Shown here: positions 28,661-40,770 of the stretch, in pieces
Layout of the letters: each line of letters begins with the position of its first letter
Numbering within the stretch: the first letter of the stretch is position 1
NCBI GenBank assembly: GCA_947652115.1
Contig: OX393570.1
Span: 11,884,570-11,948,569 of the forward strand
DNA length: 64,000 nucleotides
From: Blastomussa wellsi
Lineage: Eukaryota; Cnidaria; Anthozoa; Scleractinia; Plerogyridae
Direction of reading: 5' to 3'
Position numbers and translations under genes: made by a program
The notes under the pieces: generated by a model
What the model was told of the DNA's origin: nothing
The model's database searches: none
The model's input: only the letters and a program-made list of their open reading frames with translations

Positions 28661-31600
28661 CTGTCAAATGAAAACACAAGACAAGATAATTACCAAGTGG
28701 TTCACCATGTGACCGAGTAGTTTTCAATTATAGGCATCATTTGTTGAAAGACTGGAAGTCTACTTGTGTAAACTTGTAAACGGGTGTTTCGCCGAATTAC
28801 CAGCCACTGTGTTACAAACTGGACCGTCACTCAGCAGTTAATGGGCTAACAAAGTGTGAGGCTTTTTTTAAATTCCTACTGGTTCTCGAGAAAATACATT
28901 GTAAAGTCCGGCAATAAGAAATTTTCCTGTCAGATTTATGCGCCGGGACGCCAAAAGAAAAATATTTCGAATTGCGTGCCTCACACACTTTTGTGCGTTT
29001 ACATTTGACAACGTCACGGACAACTCATCTTTAAAAAACTGGCAAGTTTTTTCAAGTTTGTCGTTTGTAATCGGTCTATATTTTTGTCATTCGAAGCACT
29101 CCTTGTATAATTTCGGGATTTTATTACTCCGTTGTTCCTTTTCGGCGTTAGAAAACTCTTACTTTTGGATTTCCTTCAATTTGAAAGTAAATGAGAAAAT
29201 GACTATAAATATCGTGACACTGCTCCTTTAAAATCCGATAAATCTACATGCCCTATTAATTCATTTGAAGAGAAGCAACTCACACGAAAACAAACTTCTA
29301 GTTTTCGGCCACTAAATAAATTCCCAATTTTCACACCTCATTAAGGCGGCTGTAAAAACATTCATGTCGCCGAACAATGAAACGTAACGCAGCAAGTCTC
29401 ATGACCAGTAAGTCCATTGATTTCACATGGTTATTTTGCTACCTTTCTGATGAAATACAACATTAATCTATGGGAAAAACGAAGTTGAAGAAAAAAGAAT
29501 CCTCAGCAAAAGGAGGACATTGAAAAATAAAAAGAGAGGGCAAGGATCAATAGACACAAACGAACGAAGCTGGAATTTACCCGAAACAAGCTGTACATGT
29601 AGTTTCAGCCACCAATGGACACGGAAATCTTTTCTTGACCAAACGCTTTATGCTGTCTTGAATAGTTTTTGCTGGGTGCGTTTTGCTGTTTAATTAACAG
29701 AAATCCCTTTTTGACGGCGATTTCATTATGAGAAACCTCGAGTCATGGCAAGAACCAAGAATCTTTGTCGCTGGCGGCAAGGTCAGATGTACCCTGGGTG
29801 CCAGAGAGTTTTTTTTTTGCTTTTACTTCGTCAAATTCTTCCACATTATTTTGCTTTCTTTGGTCCGGGCTTTTTCTTCAATTTTATGAAAGGAGGCTTT
29901 TCTTGTTGAGAGTTTCATGGAGCTGGTAAGTTTTATTGATATAAAACAATGTATACAAGTCAATAGTAATTTGAGGTTTCTGGATGAAGTTTAGCATGTG
30001 AAAAACGTCAACACTCCGCTGGAAACCATGGGATTATGACACCTTTCACTATTCTTCAAATTCTTTCTGTTGTAACTTGTCTTCCTTTTAAAAATTAAAT
30101 TAAACTTAAAGGCTTCTTCTAAATATTTATCAAAAAACTAAATTTGAGAAATTTTTGCCAGATTTTGTTGACAGTAACCTTGAGCAATACAGTTGAAACT
30201 TGGCACAAGTACTGTTCCTGAATACACCATTATTATTACACAACACTTTTGGTTGCAGATTTCTTATGCGGCAGTCACAAGTACATGTACAAACGCCGCC
30301 CTATGGCACAAGCATTGGACTTCATTTATTTAATTCTTTATTTATTTATTGTCTAGAAGAGTCAAGCACTGGTCACACGGTCTACTCAGAAGGCAGGGTG
30401 CGAGTTAGTGGTCCATGAAGAATGAAGAAGTCAGCCATTTTGCTTTGCATTTGGCATTCAGTCAGAAGAGTGTCATATTTTTTGGATCCCCTTAGTTCCA
30501 GCTAACATGGTACATGTACATGTAGGTCATTTTTCATTTTAAGCTTATTATTGAGCTTTGTATCAGTATGTCTGCATGTGTCAAAAATCTGTCAGCATAA
30601 TCTTTTATATTAAAATAACAAAGCCTGTTTACATATTCTTAATTCGTTTTCAGGTGTTCCAATCCTCACTCAGCCACGTAGTTGGTGGTTCTGAATACAA
30701 TAGCGCCTTGGCGGATAAGAGAGCAAAGTAGGGAGCAGTGAATTATTTTGCGGCTGGTGGCCCCAATTAAGTCAACCGCTCCAACAGAACTGGCATACCA
30801 GGGATTTCAGTGTATTACTTCCCCAAAGGCAGAAGTGTGAGGCAAAAATGGACTTGATTTTTGCGCATTCACTGACAAAATTCTGTGCCAAACAAGTAGT
30901 CATAAATTATTTGTGTTTGGTACATTTTGATGATAGCTGCTTCAAGCACAAGCCAGGGTTCACTGGTGATGGATCTGGAGAAGCCGTGGAATTGAGAAAA
31001 CTTTGAGGGTTTATTTCCATCCAAAAATTCGGCTATACCGAACACATTGCCTATAACTGAACAGTCTGAACGGAAGCGGCGAAAAGAGCAAGTGAAGTTT
31101 ATTAATTAATATCCTAGTATGCTATGTGAATATGTGTCCGTCGTCAGAGTGAAACTTGCACACATCTAATTGTTTAGTCGCGAAAGTTAATTTCTTTTCA
31201 GAAAACAATCGAGATTAATTTTGTCATTGAAAAATATATGGCACGTGCTTGTTTAAAATGGGAAGATATTCTGAAATAGTGGCATACAGAACACACAAAA
31301 CAGACTGTGGACTGCACTGATTGTCAGCCAAAACATTAAAAAATCAGCAAGTAGTAGCAGTAGCCAAATAATCACAAACCTCAAGACGCCAAAACGTAAA
31401 CAAATCAACGCAGCCAAGGGAACATAGGAAGGCTAAAATGCAAACATAAAATGCACGATTACAAAGACTGTCACGACATTGATCGAAATCTGCTGTGAAA
31501 TATTCGCTAATCTTCGCTACAAGGTTCCTGGATAACAATAAGGCTGATTTGAACAGTACAGCGTCACAACTTTGTTTAAACAATAGAGTGTTTCTGTCAA

Positions 31601-32057
31601 GGAACTATCGGCTGATAGTTGCCCCGTGGAAATTTTGTGTTCTTAAAACAAATATTTGCCCGAGACAAACACTCTATTTTCTTAATTGTTCACCACTAAC
31701 CATTCTTCCGCAAGAGCCCATTAAAAAGCGAGCCTTTTGGATTATTTTGTTTTAAAACTTTTTAGGACGAAAGACTTGAAGCAAATCAATTAAAACTAGA
31801 CATGAAACCAACTAGACACAAGAAATGCTCTAAATAGCCGTTCGTTTACAAAAAAATTTCACGGACGGGCACTATCCATCCAGGTATTTCCTCGGACGGG
31901 CACTATGCGCTGATGGCGTCCAAACTCGCCTGGCATCATGATCACATCCGACATCCTGCGAGACTGACACGATTAGTAGGCATTCTTCGAACGCAATGAA
32001 AACACCTTGCAACATAGTGAATTCAGGATATCTACATCTTCACGGAAAACGTCTTAC
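28661..32057. other. Probable intron with unsupported ORFs
   Basis: No clear gene. On the plus strand ATGGAGCTG/GTAAGT at about 29923 and a good acceptor TTCGTTTTCAG before GTGTTCC at 30655 would join in phase into a 28-residue ORF ending at about 30729; this may be a non-coding transcript or chance. Short direct repeats GACGGGCACTAT lie at about 31865 and 31898, and a small inverted repeat at 31587-31676. Confidence 0.35.
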
Positions 32058-32097
32058 CTTGTTCTTTGAGAGCGAAGTTATGAGAGCTTGAACATAG
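32058..32097 (-). CDS. Exon of an unidentified minus-strand host gene
   Basis: A 40-nt segment with donor CAAG/GTAAGA and acceptor TTTATATTTGCAAG. In phase 0 it reads LCSSSHNFALKEQ and leaves one base, which with the next exon (28588-28660) makes a glycine codon. The preceding exon at 40420-40551 ends in phase 0, as required. The acceptor is only moderate, so the exact 5' border is uncertain. Confidence 0.5.
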
Positions 32098-32099
32098 CT

Positions 32100-33610
32100 T
32101 GCAAATATAAATGAGCCAAAACAAACCGCGAAAACGAAACAGGTTGCAGATTGTACCGGTAGTTGTCAAACTACTAATGGGAGACCACATGGTGGCTACA
32201 ATGTTATGGTTTCATTTGCAGAAAAACGCCTCCAAATAATACAGTATACAGTACAGTGTATATGGTGCCCTTTAGAAACAAAAACTGGTCGGAGGACCGA
32301 ATTAATATACAGAATGGCACATGGTCTAATTTACCAACTTTAAACAGCAAAAAACTGGATTTTCTTTCCTTTTCTTTTGTCATTTTGGAATGAGTGTATA
32401 ATATACTACAAAATTGTGCAAACAAATATTGACTTCATAGGCACTTTAAAACTTTTGGTACTGGTTGTGTCAAATAGACCAATAAATTTATAAAAAAATC
32501 AACATCTGGCTAAGCTTATATGAATACAGTGCCACTTGCACATGAGTTTGAGAAAAGCTGAGCTTACCTTGTCAAGACTACAGGGAACAGAATGGAAAAC
32601 AAATGTATTTTATTGTACTAAATGGTGATGGAATTGGTTTATTGTTTAAGTGATTGAGAGATAATTTTGTCAACTGCAAAGTTGTCACCTGAATATGGGC
32701 TGGTCATCATCATATGTTTACACTTTTTGAGCTTACACTTTTTTCAGTTTCAATGAAAGTTTATATTTAAAGTGGTACTATAATCAAATGTTCGCACTTT
32801 GATTTTTTAATTATATCATGGAGAATCCAATGCAAGATTTAAAATGCCATTTTCTGAGACATTTAAGTTTAAAAAATGATAAAATAGGCATATTAGGGGA
32901 GTGATGGTATCATCTACTCAACATTAATTATTGATCAATTTGCAGCAGAATCCATTGAAATGTGGTACGCAAATAGCTACAGTGTATACAGGTGACACAC
33001 CTATGGATATAATAAAGGTGCATTACCATGGCAACACACTCTTCCAGACCCTTGCACCCGTTTTTAACATTTTAATGACTTTCAGCCCAGACAAATGAAA
33101 CCAGGCCAAATAGTCTACCCAAGACACTTCTATGCTTGCTAGATCAGGCAAATCAGGCAGCACTGACAAATATCAAAATGTTACCTAACGAAATCCAGAA
33201 ATGGTCTTATCATTGTGGAGGTCTGGAACCCAATATGTTGCCATGGTAACATAATTGATAGTCTCATATTGTAGAGAACAGGCCTGGTAGAGTCTCGGGG
33301 CCAAGAACATTTATGATGCACATTGGTTGAGATATCTCAATTTCACATATTTGATTACAATTTGGTTGAGTGTATAACGTTATCACTTAGCAACTTGGAT
33401 ATTTTGAAAAATGGAATATCTATGGAATGAAAAAAGATATTTAAAAAATGTAAGCGGTTATCAGAAGTACACCTGTACTTGTACTAATAAAGAACTATGA
33501 CACTGAGAATAGGCATATAACGTATGGTGAAAACGTAAACAAACTGTGTATTGAATTACTGATTGTTTATTTTTTGAAATGTTGATACATAAATATGAAC
33601 ACACATACAC
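32100..33610. other. Probable intron; no gene seen
   Basis: AT-rich DNA. A solitary end of the TTAAAGTGCCTATGAA type occurs inverted near 32438-32455, and a related TTTAAAGTGGTACTATA lies at 32767, so pieces of TTAA-type MITEs are present, but no complete element can be delimited. Confidence 0.4.
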
Positions 33611-33612
33611 TA

Positions 33613-35078
33613 CAGGGCAAAATTTTAAGAATCGAGTATCGAGTTTTGAGTCGAGAAAGTTAATGAGCTAGTTGCTTGACTGATCTCTCGAGAAATAAAT
33701 TGGTCAAATAGACCACACTCGTGTTGCTGTACAGCAAATTTCAACTTTGAGTCGAGAAAGTTAATGAGCTAGTTGCTTGACTGATCTCTCGAGAAATAAA
33801 TTGCTCAAATAGACCACACTCATGTAAATTCAGGCTACTCGTGTATTTGTTGTGCGACACTGTCTCGGATTTCTTTCTTGTCATAAATTATTTAAAGATC
33901 TAACACGAAAAGGTAAATTTTGTTTCATTCATTTTTTGGTTTAAAGAGATCACAACACTTTCATTTCATCAATTTTAGCCCTGTCAAGTGAATATAAATT
34001 AACAGTAATTGTGTGATTCAAAAGCTTTTAGTTGACAAGCTTAGCAAACTTGCTTGTTTCTTTCCTTTTCAGAAATTACCATCAAAGCCCTTTATTTTCG
34101 ATATTAACCAAAACAAGTTTCATTCAAAATTTTCTGAGATGATAACGAGCGCTAGCCGAAATTGAAATTCGATCTACACCTGTACAACTTAAATCTCTGT
34201 GGCACAGTGCATAGAGATTTTTCACTTGTTTTGACGGATTTCCTTAGCGATGCTGATAAAAATTAATACTGATGAATGGTTAATGGTGTGTTACGGTTTT
34301 ACTAGAATTGTATAAATATCCACGAAAGATCGAATCTTGAAACCACACTTCCATGCTTTCAGAACTTCTCAAAGCATACAAGCACGGTTTGACATTTCAA
34401 GAGAAATTTGCATAATGTTGTGTACTTTGGATTTGCGTTCTCAACAAGACATTTTGATGGAGTTTTAATATTTTGGCTTTCACAAAAAGGAAAGTTTAAA
34501 AAAGATATTAAACCAAATATAAATGCACAGGTTCTTTGTTTAATTCACTGATATGCAAAGTAAACAAAACATGGTTCAGTTTGATCGCGTTACTACAAAA
34601 TTAATGTTCGGCTAGACGCGATGACGCTATTGCCGTTGACTTCTGTAAAACATCTTTACAGAGGTTTATTTTGATTGATTGCGAAAACGGCTACAGAGCG
34701 TAAAGGTTAAATCACGTCGAAAGTTTCCGTTGCCGACTGCAGATCTACATCTAGTTATAAACACAAGTTGTCTTCGAAAAAATGACATTCAGTGTGCTAA
34801 GATATTGTTTGGTCTAATGTCTTCACATGATAATAGTTGACGCGAAACACTTGCACTTGACGTGTGAGCCGCTATTATTATTTCCTCAAGAAATAAATCG
34901 TTTTCTCGAAAGCCCTTCCCTTTCGAGTTTGCAAATTCGAGAAAGCCTTATTTCTCGATCCTCAAAACTCGCTCCTCCATTCTCGATTCTCAAAAATTTC
35001 GAGAATCAAGGATCGAGACGCAAGGTTTGAGTTTCGAGGATCAAGTCGAGACTGTCAACTTACTTTTGAGCGGTACTG
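33613..35078. mobile_element. pogo-like element with TCGAGAA-rich ends
   Basis: The right end reads CAGTACCGCTCAAAAGTAAG when inverted, matching the TIR of the 19761-21846 element, and is flanked by TA (35079-35080). The left end CAGGGCAAAATTTTAAG is flanked by TA (33611-33612) but is only weakly similar, so it is inferred. Both ends are filled with TCGAGAA/TTCTCGA motifs. The left end holds a tandem duplication of about 107 bp. There is no transposase. Confidence 0.55.
33648..33835 (+). repeat. Tandem duplication, period about 107 bp
   Basis: Two copies of a segment starting GAGTCGAGAAAGTTAATGAG (33648 and about 33755) include CTCTCGAGAAATAAATTG and GACCACACTC. They are nearly identical over about 80 bp. 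Confidence 0.8.
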
Positions 35079-35579
35079 TACAACTTTATTTGTTAATGCA
35101 GGTTGATAAAAGGCAACCAAAGGCTGATGAACTGAGGACCTGATGGATTGAAACCATTAGCAACTCAGCTATTGATAATTATTTTAAACCCAAAAATACT
35201 TTATTTTTCACAAAAACATGTATGAGCCACACATGTACACATTGCAAACCTATTTTTTATCTTTACCAAACTTCACCTCTTCCAAAACTTAATGGCAATA
35301 ACAAGACCTGTGAAGTGTAGACATTGCATATGTTTCAAACAGGCCCATGTACTTCTTCTTTCAGAGCCACATATGGCAAACATATCAGTGACAATGCCCC
35401 TCGAAAATTAAATCCGAAACTGGAAAAATTCAATATAATATATTTGTACCAAGAATAACTACCTAGACAAATCTTATTTGATATAAAATGGGAAATCAAT
35501 TTGATTTCTTTGCTAATACAGGTTACTTACTCAGTTTGGAAAATTCAACATACACCCATAGGGTTGCCAGCAGAGCCTC

Positions 35580-36285
35580 ATGAGGAATAGCCATAGAAAT
35601 TAGAAGAGAACCATGCATTCTCGTTCCCAGCGGCCATGATCCTTTTTGTCAACACCAAGAATCGAGACCTCTGGGCGCCTGAAAACTACAGAATGACTTC
35701 ACTGTGCATGCTACCAATTTGGAGGTGCTGACCAAAAGAATCGCGGCTTCTGGGGACAAGGACGAGAACCATGTAGTTCATTATTCATGGTCAAAATGGC
35801 TAGCAGCTTGATTAGCGGATATGTGCACCCTTCTTATGATGATGTCAAAATTGTGTGACATGACGGCCATGTTGCAGAAATAGGTCAACCTGGTGAATGT
35901 TAAGATTAACATAAAGGACATCCATGTTATGGTCAATTGACAGCTGTCAAAACAGTATCACCTAACCATATCGCACACCCAGGTTTATGACTCATCAAGA
36001 GGACATTTTAAATGACTGCTGACCAGGTAATGGTTTTTCCATCAGATCGCAGGCTCAATGGTTCTGACCAGATTTTGTAATTTTTCATGCTCATCATCAG
36101 TGTAATTTCTGCAACTGGATTAAAAGGATTAATTCTGATTTACTTTGGCTCAGAGAAATCTTGATTAACTGTGTACACTATTGAAGTGTAATTTCTATGA
36201 GAGCGTTTTCACAAATTACAGGGTAACAAGAATCAGAAAAAAAACGTGGGGACCCACTTTCAAGCTTTGCTTAATCTATATATTA
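35580..36285. repeat. Dispersed repeat, copy 2 (with 4.5-5.2 kb)
   Basis: This is the same orientation and order of motifs as 4500-5155 (GAGAACCATG, TTATGGTCAATTGAC, CTGACCAGGTA, AATCTATATATTAACC). It is diverged and therefore old. It is non-coding. Confidence 0.6.
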
Positions 36286-36289
36286 ACCA

Positions 36290-37740
36290 ATTACATGTAG
36301 ATTAAGCCTTATCCATCTCTCTGTTCTCCATCTTTTGGTATAGGTGTGTAAGTAAAACGAACAATGTGAAGGAATTGTAACATATGGAAGTTTAAGTAAC
36401 GTAACTGTGTTAGTATAGTGAGAAGCCTTTTCAATAGCTGTATTTTAAGTAGACAATCTCGGTCATGTAAAGTTATCAAGAAACTTAAATACTGTCTGCT
36501 TTATGATAAATATTATTTTTACAACCAAAAGAGTAACCTAAAATATGCAAATTTCACTGAATTCATAAATATGCTCAATTGTAAGTATGATATTGAAAAG
36601 TACACCTCCATAATTTTTTGTCATCAACTTTGTTGAATGATGCACTTTTTGTTTGTTTGCATGTGGTAATTTGTTAGTGGCATAAAGTTTGGCTGTAAGC
36701 AGTAGGATTTGAGGGCATACGTTATCGATACATATATTTTCGATACTCGATGATCTAAATCGATACTAATCAATCAATTACATGTAATATCGGAAATCGA
36801 TATAAATCGAGCGCTCATTTTCTTGTGATTATCAATTTTGATCGATTTTTTTCATTAGCTATCAATTTTATTGATTTGTTCGACAACTACCAAAAACATA
36901 TGTCTGCAATGCGTACTTGTGTGGGCTTATACATAGAGGATTGAACAGTATTAAACCAATAAGCAATGGAATAAAACTGAATGAATAAGGTAATATAGCT
37001 AGTATTAACGTACATGACAGACTTTAAATTCAGAGTTGGAATTTTATTGATGGTGTTAAGAGATGTTACATTGAGTTTTACAAGTAGCATGGAGATGGTT
37101 GTGTGGAATAAATTCAGCCTGATATAACTGAGAATGCAAACTGATACAGTGTATTATTGAACACACAATATTCAAATTACGTATATGATTCTTGAGAAAT
37201 GTGGATATAATTGAATATCTTGATCAATCTTCACATCATTTTCAATGGATAGAAAGTGCTTCTATTTAGTATGTTCATGAAGGGATTTCTTTATGCTCTA
37301 TAAAGAGCACTATTTGTCACTAACCATTTTGCTGCTTGAAAGCTTTTTTTGTGGTGCAACATTTAATTAAAAAGCAGAACTCTAGTATTGAAATTGTCCC
37401 TTTAACTGAACTGACTGTTTCACTCTCCTGGCAACCGTCGTAATAATTTTATGTTGACAGTATTGTTGACATCTTCTTGTACCGATTTACAACTGATTTC
37501 CTCTTCAAACTTGCATAAGCTTTTGAAAAGGCAGTCTAAGGGCTAAAAGTCTGCACTCTGACTAATTTAATCGGCAAAGTCTGGTTTTCTTGGAAAATTC
37601 ATTCCATTTTTGCCTCCACAAGGTGGGATGTTATTTTCCTTAAATATTTGACACAACTGTCAAATCCAGTCAATGCCTTGTTTCATGGCGTTATATCCCG
37701 CCAAAATTTGACTTTCGCTTTCAATGTTCAGTTCACATTT
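36290..37740. other. No supported gene
   Basis: AT-rich. ATCGAT motifs are unusually frequent between 36730 and 36870 (about seven), and a comparable cluster lies at 42960-43070. No element boundary can be drawn. Confidence 0.35.
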
Positions 37741-37743
37741 TGT

Positions 37744-37860
37744 TTGTTTCACAATGCGACATTAAAGTTTCATGATCAAACTTTAGTCTTTGACAATGTA
37801 ACATTAGAGTTTCATAATGCGACATTGAAGTTTGGCAATACAATGTTGTTTGTTCACGGG
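37744..37860 (+). repeat. 21-bp tandem repeat in frame
   Basis: Five to six degenerate copies of a 21-bp unit (TTTCACAATGCGACATTAAAG and variants). In the open plus-strand frame each unit reads F-x-N-x-T-L-x. Whether it is translated is unknown; it lies about 170 bp upstream of the exon-like segment at 38033. Confidence 0.65.
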
Positions 37861-38032
37861 ACATTGACATCACGCATTTTCAATTTCACGCCTACCATCT
37901 GACATGCTCAGTTGTCATTTTATGCTAGTTTCAACATGCTTGGTTGTTGTTTCATGCTTGTTTCACCTTTTAACTTCTGACAGGCTTGAATAATCAACCT
38001 TTTAAAACAGAACCTGTTGTACTTTTGCAGGC

Positions 38033-38282
38033 TCAATCCAATATGGCAGGGAATGGGTATCTTCTTCAAGCTCACAACACAGTAAATCAGACAGTAACAC
38101 ACCTAGAAACCATGACAGATCCACTTGAAGTTGATGAAGTGGTATTAAGACTTGATTACCTTTTTTGCACACGGGTTAACTTTGAAAACCACCCAGAAAC
38201 AGATGAAATTTCCTGCCTGCTTGGGGAAGCCTGCAACGAACTAACAAGCGAGGCTCAATCAAGGTTATTATTAACACTGGAG
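38033..38282 (+). CDS. Exon-like segment, possible integrase-family N-terminus
   Basis: After a good acceptor (GTTGTACTTTTGCAG) the frame is open for about 83 codons to a possible donor CTGGAG/GTTGCT. It includes ETMTDPLEVDEVVLRLDYLF and CLLGEACNELTSEAQSRL. As I recall it, this resembles the N-terminus of an integrase-core protein family expanded in cnidarians; the C-terminal type of exon of that family may follow at 38626. The integrase core itself is not present. The end of this exon is duplicated inverted at about 40300. Confidence 0.4.
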
Positions 38283-38625
38283 GTTGCTTGTTTAGCTTTG
38301 TATTATCCACAATAAACCAGTAACCTTGCAGGCTGACGTGAAAAGAAAAATACTGAAAGAAATCAAAAACATACTCAATGTGATATATTCTTATTTTAAC
38401 ACAAATTACCTTCACTTTTAATATGGATTCTAATACCTCATTTGATGTTCTCATTTGACTATCACAAGATTGTGATGAAAATCGTCTGTGATTATTTAAT
38501 AATTAGAGGAACATTAATGACACAGGTGTTGAACATGGATATGTCAACCTGGGTGAAAACCATAACCTTTCCCAACAACTGATGTTTTTATTAATTGTTC
38601 ATGATCACCACCTACCGGTATTTAG

Positions 38626-38700
38626 GAAGAAATTGATCAATATGGAATTGACTGGAATGGACCAGTGAGCACAGATCAAGACAGCATTGTGGAAGTTCTT
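38626..38700 (+). CDS. Exon-like segment with YGIDWNGP motif
   Basis: After the acceptor GGTATTTAG the frame reads EEIDQYGIDWNGPVSTDQD then SIVEVLDT. The GIDW-GP motif followed by acidic residues is one I associate with the C-terminal end of the multi-copy integrase-core family of cnidarians. The inverted copy at about 38945-39030 has substitutions (INWNGT) and a stop, so it is dead. It is recognised from memory only. Confidence 0.4.
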
Positions 38701-39056
38701 GATACTGGTATATCATGTTGACAGAACACTTTCAGAAAGGACACATGCCATTTTCAAACATCGAAATGGGGTTTAAAAAAGTTTTTACCAGTTTCCATGA
38801 TTGAAACTTAAAACATTTGCACATGCTTCAACAAGTTGTGATGAGGCTTCAACTTCACAGTACAATTAAGGAGATTAATTCCACAGTTACCATCATCCAT
38901 GTTTATTGTAATAGTGTCAAGTTGCGATTATCGAGTGAACAGTGATGTGTCAGGAACTTCCACAGTGTTGTTTATCTGTGCTCGCTGGCCGTTCCATTCC
39001 AGTTGATTCCATATTGATCAATTTCTTCATAAAAAGGTGATGATCAAGAACAATTA

Positions 39057-39760
39057 CAGTGCAACAAATTCAACCGGGGCCACCCAACGTTTTTTGAGCC
39101 AATCACAAGACACATTGACAACAAAAGAATCGGCGTTTTTTAACAGATGACCAATCGCAATGAGGCATCGTTGAAGGATGCTGCGGACCTCTCGGGAAAC
39201 TGGTATGATTATTTTTTGTTTTGATTGGTTACTTTCAATCCTACATGTGAATTCAGAAGAACATCTCTTTCAGTGGTCGTCATTGTTTCACAGTCACAAA
39301 TTATAGTTTTCGGCGAAAAAAATTAAGCATTCACTTCGGTCACTATAAAGATGAAAAAATATTTACTGAATGAAAGCCTGAAATGTTGAAGACGAAACAG
39401 AGTTCAACGAAAATAAATTTACTGAATTCACAGCGTGGAATTTGGAAAGCGAAACAGACTTAACGTTAACATACAATTTATCGAATAACAGCTGGGAACG
39501 ATCTGTTTTATTCGAAAAGTACATGAAAGTTTGTTTCTAATACAATACGATCAAACCATGGTGGCGAATGGTCATTTTTAAACTCAATTTCAAAACGGCA
39601 AGAAATTTCCATTTATAAATTTTGTGACTGAAAATGCGACAGCCTCACAGACTGCTAAAGATGTTGTTCAAAATTTAGGATCCGCTGATTCTTTTGTTCT
39701 GAGTTCGTCTTGTGATTGGCTGAAAAACGTTGGGTGGCCCCGGTTGAGTTAGTTGCACTG
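39057..39760. mobile_element. TA-flanked TIR element
   Basis: The ends CAGTGCAACAAATTCAACCG and the inverted CAGTGCAACTAACTCAACCG continue into GGGGCCACCCAACG with about 55 bp of similarity. TA flanks both sides (39055-39056 and 39761-39762). It fits a Tc1/mariner or pogo-type MITE. It is inserted in the right arm of the inverted duplication. It has no coding capacity. Confidence 0.8.
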
Positions 39761-39947
39761 TAATAAAAATATTAGTTGTTTGGAAAGGTTATGCTTTACA
39801 CCCATGTTGACATAGCCATGTTGAACACCTGTGTCATTAATGTTCCTCTTGTTATTAAATAATCAAAGATGGTTTTCATCACAATCTTGTGACAGTCAAA
39901 TCAGAACATCAAATGAGGTATAAGAATCAGTATCAAAAGTGAAGGCA

Positions 39948-40170
39948 ATAGACCTATCCGGCTAACAATGATGTTTACCTCCTTGTTGCTACCCAATTCA
40001 GATCATGTGATGATTCATTTGGGAGGTTACAATTGTTTTGTTCGTCCATACTTACATGCAATCAGTTGTGTATGACAAATTGTACAATTGTAACCTGCCA
40101 AATGAATCATCACATGACCTGAATTGGGTGGCAACAAGGAAGTGAATATGTTAGCCAAATTGGTCTATTT
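39948..40170. mobile_element. Palindromic MITE
   Basis: Arms from ATAGACCTATCCGGCTAAC inward through TTGTTGCTACCCAATTCAG and CATTTGG-AGGTTACAATTGT are mirrored on the right side. About 223 bp, inserted in the right arm of the inverted duplication. Confidence 0.8.
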
Positions 40171-40419
40171 GTGTCAAAATAAGAATCTCTCACATTGAGT
40201 ATGTTTTTGATCTTTTTCAGTATTTTTCTTTTCACTCCTGCCTGTAAGGTTACAGGTTTATTGCGGATAATATTAAGGTAAACAAGCAACCTCCAGTGTT
40301 AATAATAACCTTGACTGAGCCTTGTTTGTTAGTTTGTCTTAGTTATTAAGCAGCAGGAACTGTGTTTGTAATACAACTGGTCACAACAAGAACAAATATG
40401 CAAAGGGCAAACTACGTAC

Positions 40420-40551
40420 AATGACTCTCATTTGAGTGCCACATGCAGACTGTTCAAGCAGAGGAATGTTGGCTTGTTTGAACAAAACAAACCGGCGATA
40501 CTCTGAGCATCCACGAAATTTACTGACAATCACCTTTACATGGAAGTCCAC
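40420..40551 (-). CDS. Exon of an unidentified minus-strand host gene
   Basis: A 132-nt segment with a strong acceptor (CTTATTTTTTGTTCAG) and donor ATT/GTACGT, open only in phase 0 for 44 codons: VDFHVKVIVSKFRG, then YRRFVLFKQANIPLLEQ and GTQMRVI. It is phase 0 out, matching 32058-32097. The composition is that of a globular protein. No family is recognised. It is the longest exon of the chain. Confidence 0.6.
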
Positions 40552-40722
40552 CTGAACAAAAAATAAGCAAAGAATAAACAAGCCATTTCACCTCTAAACC
40601 AAAACTGAAGTCAATTTACAATGAAGAGAGCTTGAACGACAGAAAAAAAGGATACAGAATAAACGATTTAGGAAGCTGATAATAGCTGAGCAGAACAATT
40701 TAGAAATGAAAAGATGCCTTAC

Positions 40723-40770
40723 CTTGAGAACAGCACATGCAACCAATTTGCATTAGGCTTAAAAAAATTG
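40723..40770 (-). CDS. Candidate upstream exon, phase unresolved
   Basis: A 48-nt segment lies between TTTATTTTGGTTCAG and a consensus donor CAAG/GTAAGG. It is open in two frames, for example NFFKPNANWLHVLFS, but neither delivers phase 0 to the exon at 40420-40551. Either another exon lies between, or this is untranslated or alternative. The splice signals are good. Confidence 0.35.

Larger units (their letters stand above)
38240..40345. repeat. Inverted duplication with nested MITEs
   Basis: The left arm, 38240-38720, recurs inverted as 39763-40345 plus 38930-39056. Shared blocks include the exon end near 38270, ACCTCATTTGATGTTC, TTAATGACACAGGTGTT and the exon at 38626-38700. The right arm is interrupted by a TA-flanked element (39057-39760) and by a palindromic MITE (39948-40170). 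The arms are diverged by scattered substitutions. Confidence 0.75.
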
